A DNA stretch of 64,000 nt from Basidiobolus meristosporus CBS 931.73 (Eukaryota > Basidiobolomycota > Basidiobolomycetes > Basidiobolales > Basidiobolaceae), in the NCBI GenBank assembly GCA_002104905.1, contig MCFE01000367.1, positions 1-64,000 on the forward strand, read 5' to 3'. This document shows positions 1-10,189 of this stretch, one piece after another. Each line of letters begins with the position of its first letter. Within the stretch, counting starts at the first letter, position 1. A model generated the notes under the pieces. That model searched no databases. It saw only the letters and a list, made by a program, of their open reading frames with translations, and had not been told where the DNA came from. The position numbers and the translations under genes were made by a program.

Positions 1-682
1 CAGAGCTAACCCAACTCCCCCGGAAGATGCTTAACTTCCTGTCTAACCTAACCATCATGGAGGCCATGACAGCATTTTAATTGCGTTTCACCATATCTCC
101 GATTGGCCTCCGAACTAAGTTCGATACGTGTCTTCCTAATACTCCACTGGAATGAAGTCATTCGATGGAGATCTAGCGATGTCACTCTCAGTGGACAAAC
201 AATCATGATGATTGTTGGTAAACTAATCGAGGATGTATTGTCTTAGATGATTGCGACTCGGGCTGGCAATCGATCTTCGGATGGATTAGTAATACATGCT
301 GTGAGAACTAACGATTCAATTAGGTACCATCCCTCTAGTTATCTGGATGATTTTCGGCTTGGGAATCGAGCAAACGTGCAGTAAGATAGGATTTCAGGGA
401 GACGCTTTAAGGGGAAATCGGCGACAAGGACGAAATCACTACCGTCTTACCAAAACGGGTCAGTCATGTTACAGATGGGAAAGAAATGCCAATTGTCATC
501 CACAGCATCACATCATCGGCCACGATTTTTTGCTCATACAAAAACCAGTCGAATTCGCTTCCCGATCTCATTAAATTCTTTCCCTCTCACCATCCTCTCC
601 TCCACCGACAACCTTCTCGAACATCCACTCGAACTTCCTTCCAATTTCCTTTCCCATCGAGTCTCCCGAGGAATCAACTAGT
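1..682. other. 5' flank of the isomerase gene, no gene seen
   Basis: No open frame here resembles a known protein, and the short frames overlap one another. The last 120 bases or so before the start codon at 683 are strongly pyrimidine-rich (CT runs around 568-665), which is usual for fungal core promoters and 5' leaders. I see no clear TATA box. CpG is frequent here, unlike the transposon block further right. Confidence 0.5.
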
Positions 683-1678
683 ATGATGCTGACTGCTGAC
701 ATTGTTAACGGTGCTGTGCGTGTGCTCAAGGAAGAGGGGAGCGCCATTCTTGATTGTGCCGAGCGTATCAACCAGGACCCCGAGTCCTTCAGTAAAGTGA
801 TCCTTCTCATGCAGAAGTGTCTCGACAAGGGCGGGAAAATCGTGGTCACCGGCGTGGGCAAGTCCGGAAAGATCGGTCAAAAGATTACCGCTACCCTACA
901 GAGCACAGGAAGCCTCGCGGTGTTTCTACACCCAACCGAGGGGCTGCACGGTGACCTCGGGCTGGTACAGCCCAAGGATGTGGTCCTCGCGCTCAGCTAT
1001 ACGGGCAACACGGAGGAATTGTTGCGGGTCGTCCCCTCCTTCAAAAAGCGGAATGTCATCCTTGTCGGCTTGGGCGGTAACAAGAACTCTTTGTTGGCCC
1101 AGGAATGTGACGCCTGGCTGGACGGATACGTGAAGTCCGAGGTTTGCACCCATGTCCCCGCCCCCACCTCCTCAACCACAGTAGCCCTGGCGCTCGGAGA
1201 TGCCATCGCTATATCACTTATGCAGCTGAGAGCTTTCAACGCACAACATTTCGCCTTGAACCATCCCGGCGGTTCGCTCGGTAGGAAGCTGACCCTCAAA
1301 GTGAAGGACGTGATGCACACGTTCGAAGAGGTCCCAATCGTCAGCCAGGATACCGCGGTAAACGAGGTACTCACCCTGTCGATGCGTAAGAAGTGTGGCA
1401 GTGTATTGGTCCTGGACGAAGCGGGAGAATCGGTTATCGGGGTGATCACTGACGGAGACATCCGACGCGCATTAGAGTTTCGAGAGCAGATCTTTCAATT
1501 GCAGGCAAAGCACATCATGACCCTTGATCCGGTGGTCTGCTCCACCGAGGACATGGCTAGCGAAGCGCTGAGGTTGATGAAGGAGCGAGAAACACCAATC
1601 AGTGTATTGCCAGTCCTCGACAAATTCAACAAGCTGCGAGGTCTGATCACCGCGAAGCAATTGGCGAAGACGTTCTAA
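683..1678 (+). CDS. kpsF: KpsF/GutQ/KdsD-type arabinose-5-phosphate isomerase (SIS + 2 CBS)
   Basis: Predicted 331-residue sugar-phosphate isomerase; the family interconverts D-ribulose 5-phosphate and D-arabinose 5-phosphate. An SIS domain (about 40-190) carries GVGKSGKIG (57-65), HPTEGLHGDLG (83-93), LSYTGNTEE (104-112) and NHPGGSLGRK (193-202). Lys60, Glu112, Glu153 and His194 sit where E. coli KdsD has its catalytic set Lys59, Glu111, Glu152 and His193. Two CBS domains follow (about 208-265 and 275-331), ending in the usual LITAKQLA-type motif. Length matches bacterial members (about 328 aa) and there is no intron. Two adjacent ATGs (683 and 686) make the start uncertain by one codon. Bacteria use the product for Kdo synthesis; fungi do not make Kdo, so the cellular role is unknown. 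It is the only intact host gene in the window. The overlapping antisense frames are shadows. Confidence 0.93.
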   Translation: MMLTADIVNGAVRVLKEEGSAILDCAERINQDPESFSKVILLMQKCLDKGGKIVVTGVGKSGKIGQKITATLQSTGSLAVFLHPTEGLHGDLGLVQPKDVVLALSYTGNTEELLRVVPSFKKRNVILVGLGGNKNSLLAQECDAWLDGYVKSEVCTHVPAPTSSTTVALALGDAIAISLMQLRAFNAQHFALNHPGGSLGRKLTLKVKDVMHTFEEVPIVSQDTAVNEVLTLSMRKKCGSVLVLDEAGESVIGVITDGDIRRALEFREQIFQLQAKHIMTLDPVVCSTEDMASEALRLMKERETPISVLPVLDKFNKLRGLITAKQLAKTF

Positions 1679-2290
1679 GCGAATTCTGAGAATCGAATGT
1701 TCCCGTCCCCCACCTTCCCCTTCTCCCTCCCCCTCCCCCACTTGACCCTGTAACCTAGAAATAATGCACCCATACCTGCCCACACAAACCATGTACATAT
1801 TAGTTGGACTGAAGGTTTCCATTTTCAAATACATTTACTTCGGTTTCCATATATAACACCACCACCCCAGCACACTCCCCATGATTGGATCTGACCGTGA
1901 GAGCGCCATATGCGGTTGAGCACAGCACCAGATATGGATGGATAGACGGAGATGATCCTAATTTCAAACTGACCGAGGTGATCCTAATTTCAATTTCTCC
2001 ATAACTGCCCCTGAACATATCCGATTCCACTAGTGGCGGACTTCTTGGAACCTTCCTCCGAGATCCGATAAGCCCTGGCTGCGGCCTCGAGAATCCCATG
2101 AATACCTCGTTCATACCGATGATTTCCCGATACATGATTCCGTGATGCATGATCGATTACTTGCCACTCATTCCCTCCAACTAGTTCCCTTGCAAGCGCC
2201 TCCTTTCATGGTCACTGCGCTTCAACGGATCAGTTCGTGTGCGGTGATTGTTCCATCCTGATACCGCCCCCAAGCCCTGCTCGCAACGTC
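1679..2290. other. 3' flank and intergenic region
   Basis: A pyrimidine tract (about 1705-1745) follows the isomerase stop codon, and AT-rich sequence around 1795-1860 may include its polyadenylation region. A short near-repeat (gatcctaatttcaa) occurs at about 1951 and 1980. A minus-strand frame at 1800-2150 has no recognisable domain and is not called. Confidence 0.4.
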
Positions 2291-2745
2291 ATGTCGACCG
2301 AGAAGCATGTGTGTTACCAGGTCGTTGGTTTTCCAGCTTTAGCGTATGTCGCGTCGTCACACTGAGCCATGCTCCCTGAGATCCACTGGTACGCATTTCC
2401 GAGCGCATATATTGAGGTGCCACCATGCGGATTTTTGGTGAGGAGATTTTGATGGTAAATCGGACTCCGATCCTGACCCAACTGCCGCAGCGTCCCGCAT
2501 TGGACCATGTCATTGTTTTCGGATGGCGCCTTTCTTTCACGGTATGACTGCATATTCTAACTGCACCTTCATAGCAAATGAGTACTCCCTTGTGTGGCAC
2601 CTGGTGGGCTCTTCGTCGTGATGTTCGGAAAATCCCCGTTCCCGGGATCCCCGTCCAGTATATTTGGCCATTGGGTCTACATCCAACATCCCCTACGTTT
2701 TCTTGAGGTGCACCAGGGCACATGTTCACCCGACTTGAAACAGGA
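2291..2745 (+). other. Possible 5' end of an unrecognised host gene, cut by a retrotransposon
   Basis: An ATG at 2291 (MSTEKHVCYQVVGF...) has a pyrimidine-rich leader and is followed by a GTATGT donor-like site near 2344. Another open stretch of about 58 codons on the plus strand (about 2448-2620) starts with an acidic DFDGKSDSDPDP segment. No exon model could be closed and no family recognised. Composition resembles the host island and stops abruptly at the Copia-B LTR remnant at 2746. The antisense frame 2289-2729 (146 codons) is an equally unproven alternative. It may simply be non-coding. Confidence 0.2.
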
Positions 2746-3509
2746 ACTTACTGAATGATACCAAATAGTCCAATATTACAACACTCCCGCTCAATTAAAT
2801 GATTTCTTATTCCCAGTTTCTCTCTGGAATTATCAAACTGTGGCATAGCAAGTAATTTTGTGAGTGAATCTGCCCCCATTCTATCAGTTGGGAAGTAAAT
2901 TAACTCTACTAAGTTACTTGGTACAGCTTCCCTTGCAAAGTTGTATCGTATATCTATGTTCTTAGTTCAGGAATTATTAGCAGCATTCCTAGCTAATGGA
3001 ATAGAACTATGATTATCCTTGTAAAGCCAGTTGGCTCATCTCAACTAAAAGCTAAGTCTTAAATGAGTTGTCTAACCATATAGCCTCCTTAGTTGCTTGA
3101 TAAACAGCCACATATTCTGCCTCATTTATTGATAGTGTCACAGATGGTTGTTTGTTGCAACTCCCGGTAATAGCTGCACCAGCATACAGAATAAATACCT
3201 GGTGTTAGAGCATCTGTCAAGCAGATCCCTACCCAAATCTGAATCACTTTTGCCATTAGATTTTTGCCAATCTGCTGCTCCAGATTATTCCAGTGCCATA
3301 TTCATGGTACCTTGCAGATATCTGCAGATTTGATTAACTACTGTAACAGTACTAATACATAATTCTGCATTAGTTGACTGCCTAATCCCTCTGCCACAGC
3401 AATACCTGGATGTATACTCTTTGGTATCTCAACAGTGGCCAAGAAAGATCCCTTTTCTGCTTTTTGGCTCTAACTGTCAGAGTTTTTCTGAAAGAGATGA
3501 GATAGAAAC
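2746..3509 (-). mobile_element. Copia-B1, left part (3' end of element, minus strand)
   Basis: Begins with a 38-bp remnant of the Copia-B LTR start (2746-2783, reading tgttgtaatattgg on the minus strand), followed inward by a pyrimidine run that is the complement of the polypurine tract. The RNase H C-terminal region and part of the reverse transcriptase tail follow in broken frames. Around 3440-3509 the sequence switches to the segment just downstream of integrase, so most of the reverse transcriptase is deleted. It is interrupted at 3510 by Copia-A1 and resumes at 8183 at exactly the next codons of the same region. Confidence 0.8.
3505..3509. repeat. Target-site duplication of Copia-A1 (GAAAC), left
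   Basis: gaaac immediately precedes the TGTTGTAA terminus and is repeated at 8178-8182. This fixes the element boundaries and the 5-bp duplication size. Confidence 0.95.
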
Positions 3510-3841
3510 TGTTGTAAAAATTTGTAATTCCACCTAAATATTCACCTAACTTAGTCACTTAGATCATTACCCTTAAATCCTAGAGAATACTGACCAAATT
3601 CCTAGTCGGGATTTACTTAGAATATTTACCCAGAACATGAAAATTAGATAAGTTGTCCAAACAGCCCCAAAATTTGCGCACATGTTCTTAGGACCTTGCT
3701 TAACCTATTCTACGTGTTTGTAATGCCAAGACCAGGTAAAAGTATAAATACCACTTTTACATTCAATAAATCATTAAGTGAAAACCACATAATCTACTTG
3801 TTCTCCCAATCACTTCCAATATCTCCAAGACTGTTACAACA
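3510..3841 (+). repeat. Copia-A1 5' LTR
   Basis: 332 bp with inverted TGTTGTAA/TTACAACA ends. It contains a TATA box (tataaat, 3743-3749) and an AATAAA signal (3765-3770), placing the U3/R region near the 3' end. It is about 17 bp shorter than the 3' LTR because a block near 3603 is missing. Confidence 0.93.
3743..3770 (+). promoter_or_regulatory. LTR core promoter and poly(A) signal of Copia-A1
   Basis: tataaat at 3743-3749 lies 22 bases before aataaa at 3765. The same pair occurs in the 3' LTR and in the other Copia-A LTRs (7829, 11218, 52273, 61355), so it is a conserved LTR feature. Function is inferred from position. Confidence 0.6.
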
Positions 3842-3855
3842 GGTTATGAGCCCCA
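3842..3855 (+). promoter_or_regulatory. Primer-binding site, half-tRNA-iMet type
   Basis: ggttatgagcccca directly follows the LTR. Its complement, ggggctcataacc, matches the anticodon stem-loop of eukaryotic initiator tRNA-Met, the half-tRNA primer site known from Drosophila copia. The Gag ATG at 3846 lies inside this site. Equivalent sites are at 11567, 22026 and, on the minus strand, before 9996 and 52273. Confidence 0.8.
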
Positions 3856-6800
3856 AGCTGTCACTCTCTGCAATGTCTACTACTGCTATTACTGGAATTT
3901 TTCCCTCTGCTGAAAAGTTGGATGGCTCTTACTACCAAGTGTGGAAGGTGAAGATGAAGATGCTGCAACAAGAAAGAGGCCTTTGGGATATTGTCATGGG
4001 AGAAGAATGCCCTCCTAAAAACGTGGGAGAGGAAGCCTTAAAGTACCAGAAAAAAGAACAAAGTGCCTTTAACTGCATTTGCCATAATGTCAAGGACAAA
4101 TTGCTAATTAAATGCTCAAGAGCAAAAACAGCAAAGAATGCCTGGAAGGCATTAGAAGACACCCACCAGTCATGTTCAGCTGCCAAGAAAATGTATCTGA
4201 GAAGAAAATTCTTTACTACAAAGATGCTGCCAGGAGAAGAAATGAAAAATCTAATTAACAGAATTACCCTGCTGGTAGATGAGATGGAATCTGTGGGCAT
4301 ACCAACTACTGATGAGGATGTGATAGTTACCATCCTGAATAGCCTGACAGACGAGTTTCAGGGCCTTGTATCAGCCCTAGAGTCCAGAACTGAAGATTTG
4401 ACCTTAAATTACGTATATGGAAGGCTCCTGGATGAAGAATTAAGAAAATCAAGCGCCAATAAGAAGGAAGAAGAAAATGCTTTAATAAGCAATGATAACC
4501 AACAAAGGAGGTACCCAAGACCCTACAAAGGCAACAGCAACCTATTTTGCAACTACTGCAAAAGGAAAGGACACACATCAGACCGGTGTTTCAAAAAGAA
4601 AGATAATCAGCAAAAGAAGCCTGAATATGGAAATGCTGCAACAACTGAAGATAGACTATTCATATCTGCACCAAATATGACCACAAACAAGGATTCTCAG
4701 ACGTGGTATATTGACTCTGGAGCTTCTCAACACTTTACACACCAAAAAGAACTTTTTACCCAATATCAAGAAATTCCAATTAAGAAGGTTTTCATGGGTG
4801 ATGATAGAACCCTTGATGCAGTGGGAGAAGGAACTATCCAAGTAAACCTTAGAAGCAGTGAAGGAAGCCATACACTGACCTTTAAAGAAGTACTCTTTGT
4901 ACCAGAAATAGCCAAGAACCTACTCTCTGTAAGCAAGGCCACAGCAGAAGGACTCAGTTTCAGTTTTGACAATTCTGGATGCAGGATCACTGATCAAAAT
5001 GGTGCTCATATTGCTTTGGGCATCAGAGATCAGAATCTATACAAGTTGACTTATATTCCATCATATCTGGAAGCCAATATAAGTAACTTAAATGAAGAAA
5101 CACCAATGCTTTGGCACAGGAGATTTGGGCACATCAATTCTGATTATTTGCGCAAAATGATCAATGATCAGCTAATTTCTGGAGTGAAAATTGATCCCCC
5201 AGCTAATTTGGAGCACTGTGAAGCCTGCATATATGGGAAACATGCCAGACAACTGTTCAAGGGCTCTGGGTTAATCAAAACTAAGAAAAAATTAGATCTA
5301 ATTCACTCAGATCTGTGTGGACCTATGCAAAATTTATCCTTAGGCGGGATGAAGTACTTAATCACTTTTATTGATGATTATACAAGATACACATGGGTCT
5401 ACTTCATGGAGAGAAAGGAAGAAGCTCTGTCTAAGTTCAGGGAGTTTAAAGCCATGGTGGAGAGAGAAACTGGTGAAAAAATCAAGAAAATACGCTCTGA
5501 CAATGGTGGAGAATATACCTCAAAACTCTTCATCCACTTCTGCAAAATTCATGGGATAAAGCAAGAGACTACTGCACCATACTCCCCACAGCAAAATGGA
5601 GTAGCAGAACAAGCTAACAGATCAACAATTGACATGGCAAGATCTATGATCCATGATCAAAAATTATCCTATGATTTTTGGGTGGAATCAGTTGCCACTG
5701 CTGTATATTGTAAAAATAGGAGTTATAACAGAATACTTCGTGATTTTACTCCATTTGAAGCATGGTATGGATACAGATCAAGTGCAGAACATCTAAGAAT
5801 ATTTGGGTGTACAGCATATGCCAAAAAACTGGCCGGAAATCAGTCAAAATTTGAGCCAAAAAGTGTAAAATGCATATTTTTGGGCTACTGCAATGAGAGT
5901 AAGGCATACAGACTCTACAATACCAAAGCAAAGAAGCTTATCAAGTCCAGGGATGTGTTGTTTGATGAAAATTCAAAATTTGCACAAAAAATGACATCAG
6001 ATGATGATGAAAATTTGATCTCAAGTCCACCAATTGTCAGGATTGAATCAGAGCAAAACAATGAAAATTTTTTCACTCCAGAGGACTCTACAACCGTGGT
6101 TCAGCCAGAATCAGTGCCCAGGAATATCCCAGAAGAGATCATTCCAGTATCAAATGCCCGGAGATCCAATCATACAAGAAATAGCCCAAATTACTATATC
6201 AACAAGGGTACAAACTTAGCCTATGCCTATTCAGTCCATATTGATGAACCCCAGACTGTAAAAGAGGCCCTAAATAGCCCTCAGACAAAGTTTTGGAGAT
6301 CTGCAATGACTGAGGAATATCAGGCCCTGATGGAAAATCAAACTTGGGACATAGTCAAATTACCAATCAACCAAAAATCAATTGGATGCAGATGGGTCTT
6401 CAAGACAAAATACAAGGCTGATGGTACAATTGAAAGATACAAAGCAAGACTTGTAGCCAAAGGATACTCTCAAACAAAAGGACTTGACTATACTGAGACC
6501 TTTGCACCGGTAGCCAAGTTTAATTCCATCAGATTAATATTGGCTATTGCAGCCAAATATAAGTTTTTTATTCATCAAATGGATGTAAAAACTGCATTTT
6601 TGAATGGAGAACTTGATGAGGATGTGTATATGGACCAGCCTGATGGGTTTGTTGACCAAGATAATCCCCATTTGGTCTGCAAGCTTAAAAAGTCACTATA
6701 TGGTCTCAAACAATCACCAAGAGCCTGGAATTGCAAGATAGATTCTTATTTGGAATCTTTGAGTTTCAAAAGAAGTAATGCTGACTATAGTATATACTAT

Positions 6801-7818
6801 AAGCCAGATAGAGCAAATCCAGTTCTATTAGCTCTAAATGTAGATGATCTTATTATAGCCACCAATAACCTAGAAACATTGGAAGAGACTAAATCCAGCC
6901 TATCTAAGGAGTTCAAGATGTCCAATCTAGGAGAACTTAGTTACTACTTAGGGATTAAGTTCTCCATAGACAGAAGTACCCAGACCATCACCCTAAGTCA
7001 ATCCAAGTATACTCAAGATATACTAAAGAAGTACAAAATGGAAGACTGTAAACTGGCAGCTACCCCAATGGAGACAAACCATAACTTGGTCAAAACTCAA
7101 CCAAATCAAGAGAGCTTGGTCCCATCTGAAAGACCTGACTTTCCTTATCAATCTATAGTCAGCAGTCTGATGTATATCATGCTTGGAACACGTCCAGATA
7201 TCTCATATTCAGTGGGAGTTGTCAGCCAACATAATCAGAACTAAGGATCTGATCATATTGCAGCAGTTAAGCGGATTTTTAGATACCTAAAAGGAACTGC
7301 TGATATCTGCTTAAGATACACTTATAATGATTCAGAACAGGATCTTGTGGGATACTCTGATGCTGATTGGGGACAAAATTTGGAAGACAGAAGATCCACC
7401 ACAGGATACACCTTTCTTTACTGTAAAGGAGCAATTTCATGGATTTCAAGAAAGCAACCAACCGTAGCACTTTCTACTACAGAGGCAGAATACATGGCAG
7501 CCTGTGAAGCTACAAAAGAAGCAATGTGGTTAAGAAAGCTCTTTACAGATTTAGGCCTATGTCAAAAAACACCTATTACTTTATTTCAAGATAATCAAGG
7601 ATGTATACAATTATGTAGAAATACAACTTTTCATGCTAGAACCAAGCACATAGATATTAGACATCATTTCATATGTGAAGCTACAGAGAATAGCTTAGTT
7701 AGCTTAGTTAACTGTCCTACAGATGAAATGATTGCAGACATATATACCTAACCATTAGCTAGAGACAAGTTTGAATATCTTAGGTCAAAATTAGGACTAG
7801 TCAGTAGGAACATTTAGC
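3846..7818 (+). pseudogene. Copia-A1 Gag-Pol polyprotein with two premature stops
   Basis: One reading frame, open from 3696 but probably starting at the ATG at 3846 or 3873, runs to TAA at 7242-7244. It resumes in the same frame to a second TAA at 7749-7751 and then to 7818. Residues are counted from 3696. Gag has a UBN2-like core (about 75-250) and a zinc knuckle C285-C288-H293-C298. Protease is DSGAS at 340-344. Integrase has H474/H479/C508/C511 followed by D539, D602 and E638 with the DD35E spacing. Reverse transcriptase includes QMDVKTAFLNG (D963) and an active-site box NVDD (1048-1051) in place of YVDD. RNase H motifs lie at about 7347-7740. The stops fall within RT/RNase H and near the RNase H end, so full Pol cannot be made. 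One continuous Gag-Pol frame is normal for this group. Confidence 0.92.
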
Positions 7819-7828
7819 TGAGTGGAAG

Positions 7829-8177
7829 TGTTGTAAAAATTTGTATTTCCACCTAAATATTCACCTAACTTAGTCACTTAGATCATCACCTTCAAATCCT
7901 AGAGAATACTGACCAAATTCCTTGTTTGGATTTACTTAGAATATTTTCACCAAAATACCAGGTACCCAGAACATGAAAATTCTCAAAGTTGTCCAAACAG
8001 CCCCAAAATTTGCACACATGTTCTTGGGACCTTCCTTAACCTATTCTACGTGTTTGTAATGCCAAGACCAGGTAAAAGTATAAATACCACCTTTACATTC
8101 AATAAATCATTAAGTGAAAACCACATAATCTACTTGTTCTCCCAATCACTTCCAATATCTCCAAGACTCTTACAACA
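7829..8177 (+). repeat. Copia-A1 3' LTR
   Basis: 349 bp, preceded by the purine-rich tgagtggaag and followed by the gaaac duplication at 8178-8182. It keeps the block missing from the 5' LTR, so it is the better family reference. Confidence 0.94.
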
Positions 8178-8182
8178 GAAAC
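8178..8182. repeat. Target-site duplication of Copia-A1 (GAAAC), right
   Basis: Matches 3505-3509. The base after it continues the integrase-downstream region of Copia-B1 that stopped at 3509. Confidence 0.95.
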
Positions 8183-9995
8183 ATCACTGCCAAAGATCAT
8201 GAAGTGCAGGAGGACTGGCACAATCAGCAATTCCACTTTGCTGCAGAGTATGTGGAGCAGTGGTATGTTGAAGGATACCAGTAGATGAGCAGTACTGTGC
8301 AAACTCCTTAAGACAGTATTCCCCTCCATTTTTGCTTTTAAGTTCCCTCAATTTACACCCAGTTTGTGTTTCTGCCATGTTCTTGAAGTGCTCAAACATA
8401 TCCAGGTCTCATCATTTGTCTCAAGAAGTATACCCATGTTTATTTTGTCTTGTCATCAATAAGCATTATGAAGTATCTCCTGGCTCCAAAAGACAGTGCT
8501 CTCATGGGCCCACATTTGTAGAAGTGCACAATAGCCAGTATTTTGGTGGTGTTAATGCCATCTGAGCTCCTGAAACATTGCCTAGCTTGCTTGCCATATG
8601 AAGATCCCTTACAGATATGTAATTTGATTGGAATTGAGTGATTTAGGTCCTGAACAAGCTGGTTTCTGACCAATTGGCCTATTTTCTATTCCCAATATGT
8701 TGTAGTCTCCTATGCCTTGACTCCCATGCAGTTTCATTAGCTTCAACCATGTTAGCTTACTCAGGTACATGGGTCTTGCATTAAAACTTGTATATATTAT
8801 GATGTCTGATTCTCAAACTAATTTTTTTCCATTTTCACTCATTATTGCATAGCTCAGCTTAGTAAAAGCAAGTTTCAGTCCCTGAGTAGTTGGTTTACTC
8901 ACTGAGAGTAGGTTCTTAGTTATCCCAGGCACATAGAGTATATAATACTATTTTGCTGTCTTTGCCGCTGCAATGCTACCCATACATAGCTGTAAAAACC
9001 CAGTGGAGGTAGCTTCCAGTGCAAAGTTGTCTCCCGGATAAGCCTTTCTTGTGGGAATAGTCTTCAAGATGTTAATCCACTCTCTACACCACAAATATGC
9101 TGTGATGCTCCGGAGTCAATATACCACTCATTACTACAGTAACTTGCACTCTCTTGTACTGTTACAAATAATAGCTCATTTGTAGTTGTATGGTTTGCCA
9201 GTTCTAGTTCCTGCTTTTTTCTGCTTGCTTCTTGCATTCTTTGCACCAGTGTCCTGGCTTCTCACAGTAGTTATAGCAACCAGGTTTTCTTTGGTTTTGT
9301 TGTTTCCCCTTCTTTAATGTGTGCCTTTCTGAGCTGAATAAAGCTTTATCTTCAATTTCCTTTGCTTGGTCATTGCATCTGAGTTCTTGATGAAGGAGTC
9401 TACCATTGGCATAATCTAATGTCAGATTGTCTTCTTTGCTTGCAATAGAAAGTATCAGTGGCTCATACATGTTTGGCAAACTGCAAAGCAGACTGAGCAT
9501 CTTTTCTTTATCATATACATTAGTATTGATACTGTAAGGTTCTTCTGCAAGTGTTTTCATTCAGGTAATTAGTTGTAGCATGTTATCCTCTGGCTTCTTT
9601 GTCATGATGAAGAGCTATATTTTCAAATAAGGCTTGCTTGATACTGACTTTTCTCTAACAATCTTCTCTAAGGATTCCCATGCTGCTTTGGCTATATTAG
9701 GAGCATGAATTTGTCCAATGAAGGAATCTTGCACAGTCACACATATGGCATTATAGGCTTTTCTCTCCTTCTCTTGAGACTTTTCAACTTCTTCTGCTGT
9801 TCCCTTGAGCTCAACTTCCTTACCTGTCATTATATTCCAAGGCATTCTATCCTCAAGGTGGATCTCCATCTTGATTCTCCAAGGTCTGTGGATCTTCCCA
9901 TCAAACCCCTCCTTTACAGGGAAGATGGTTGTACTGTTCTGTTTACTGATAGATTTCATCATTATAATAGATTAAGGGAATTAGGGCTCATAAAC
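8183..9995 (-). pseudogene. Copia-B1 Gag-protease-integrase remnant (right part)
   Basis: Read on the minus strand from 9962. A Gag N-terminus begins MMKSISKQNSTTIFPVKEGF (ATG at 9962), followed by Gag core, a zinc knuckle in GCYNYCEKPGHWCKECKK (about 9230-9285), a protease-like EWYIDSGASQHICG (about 9085-9130), the integrase zinc region and integrase core pieces (8440-8673, 8184-8399). Many frameshifts and stops break it. It ends at 8183, where Copia-A1 was inserted, and resumes at 3509. On the minus strand the sequence after the LTR (9995 to 9981) reads gtttatgagccct, a decayed half-tRNA-iMet primer site. Confidence 0.85.
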
Positions 9996-10189
9996 TGTTG
10001 AGTTAGATCAAAATGTTTGGTAAATGTTCTAATCTGATCTGGACTTTTGGGGAATAATAGGATCATAGACCTGAAAGAAAGTGGCAAAGTAAGGGCTTTA
10101 GATTAGTCTGTCAGTGCTCAAGACTAGTCCAGAACTGTCAAGTAAACATTTAGCTGCTAAAAGATACCAAATAGTCCAATATTTCAGCA
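9996..10189 (-). repeat. Copia-B1 5' LTR, internally deleted
   Basis: Minus-strand LTR reading TGCTGAAATATTGGAC...CTCAACA. It is 194 bp against 369 bp for complete family members; the start and middle are kept and the TATA-containing 3' portion is lost. It abuts a Copia-A Gag fragment at 10190. Confidence 0.82.

Larger units (their letters stand above)
3510..8177 (+). mobile_element. Copia-A1, full-length Ty1/copia LTR retrotransposon
   Basis: A complete 4668-bp element. LTRs are at 3510-3841 and 7829-8177, beginning TGTTGTAA and ending TTACAACA. A primer-binding site lies at 3842-3855, a purine-rich tract sits just before 7829, and perfect GAAAC duplications flank the element. Gene order is Gag, protease, integrase, reverse transcriptase, RNase H, which defines Ty1/copia. 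The LTRs differ at roughly 5% of positions by eye, and the 5' LTR also lacks about 17 bp (around 3603). It sits inside the older, opposite-strand Copia-B1. Two in-frame stops make it defective. Confidence 0.95.

Noticed and set aside
571-1461. Antisense open frames over the isomerase gene (571-861, 674-880, 926-1153, 997-1461)
   Set aside because: They mirror the codon pattern of the real gene and have no domain of their own.
683-1678. Bacterial origin of the whole window because of the KpsF-like gene
   Set aside because: Ty1/copia and Ty3/gypsy elements with TATA/AATAAA LTRs and Tnp2 and Harbinger remnants show a eukaryotic genome; no operon or ribosome-binding sites are seen.
1472-2150. 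Minus-strand frames of 116-120 codons downstream of the isomerase
   Set aside because: Low-complexity or random-looking products; no start context, domain or conservation evidence.
2289-2729. 146-codon minus-strand frame
   Set aside because: No recognisable family, and the plus strand offers an equally plausible partial gene; left as a low-confidence region.
7829-8177. Open frames inside LTRs (for example 3696-3845, 8099-8329, 61354-61596)
   Set aside because: Produced by repeated LTR sequence; no coding evidence.
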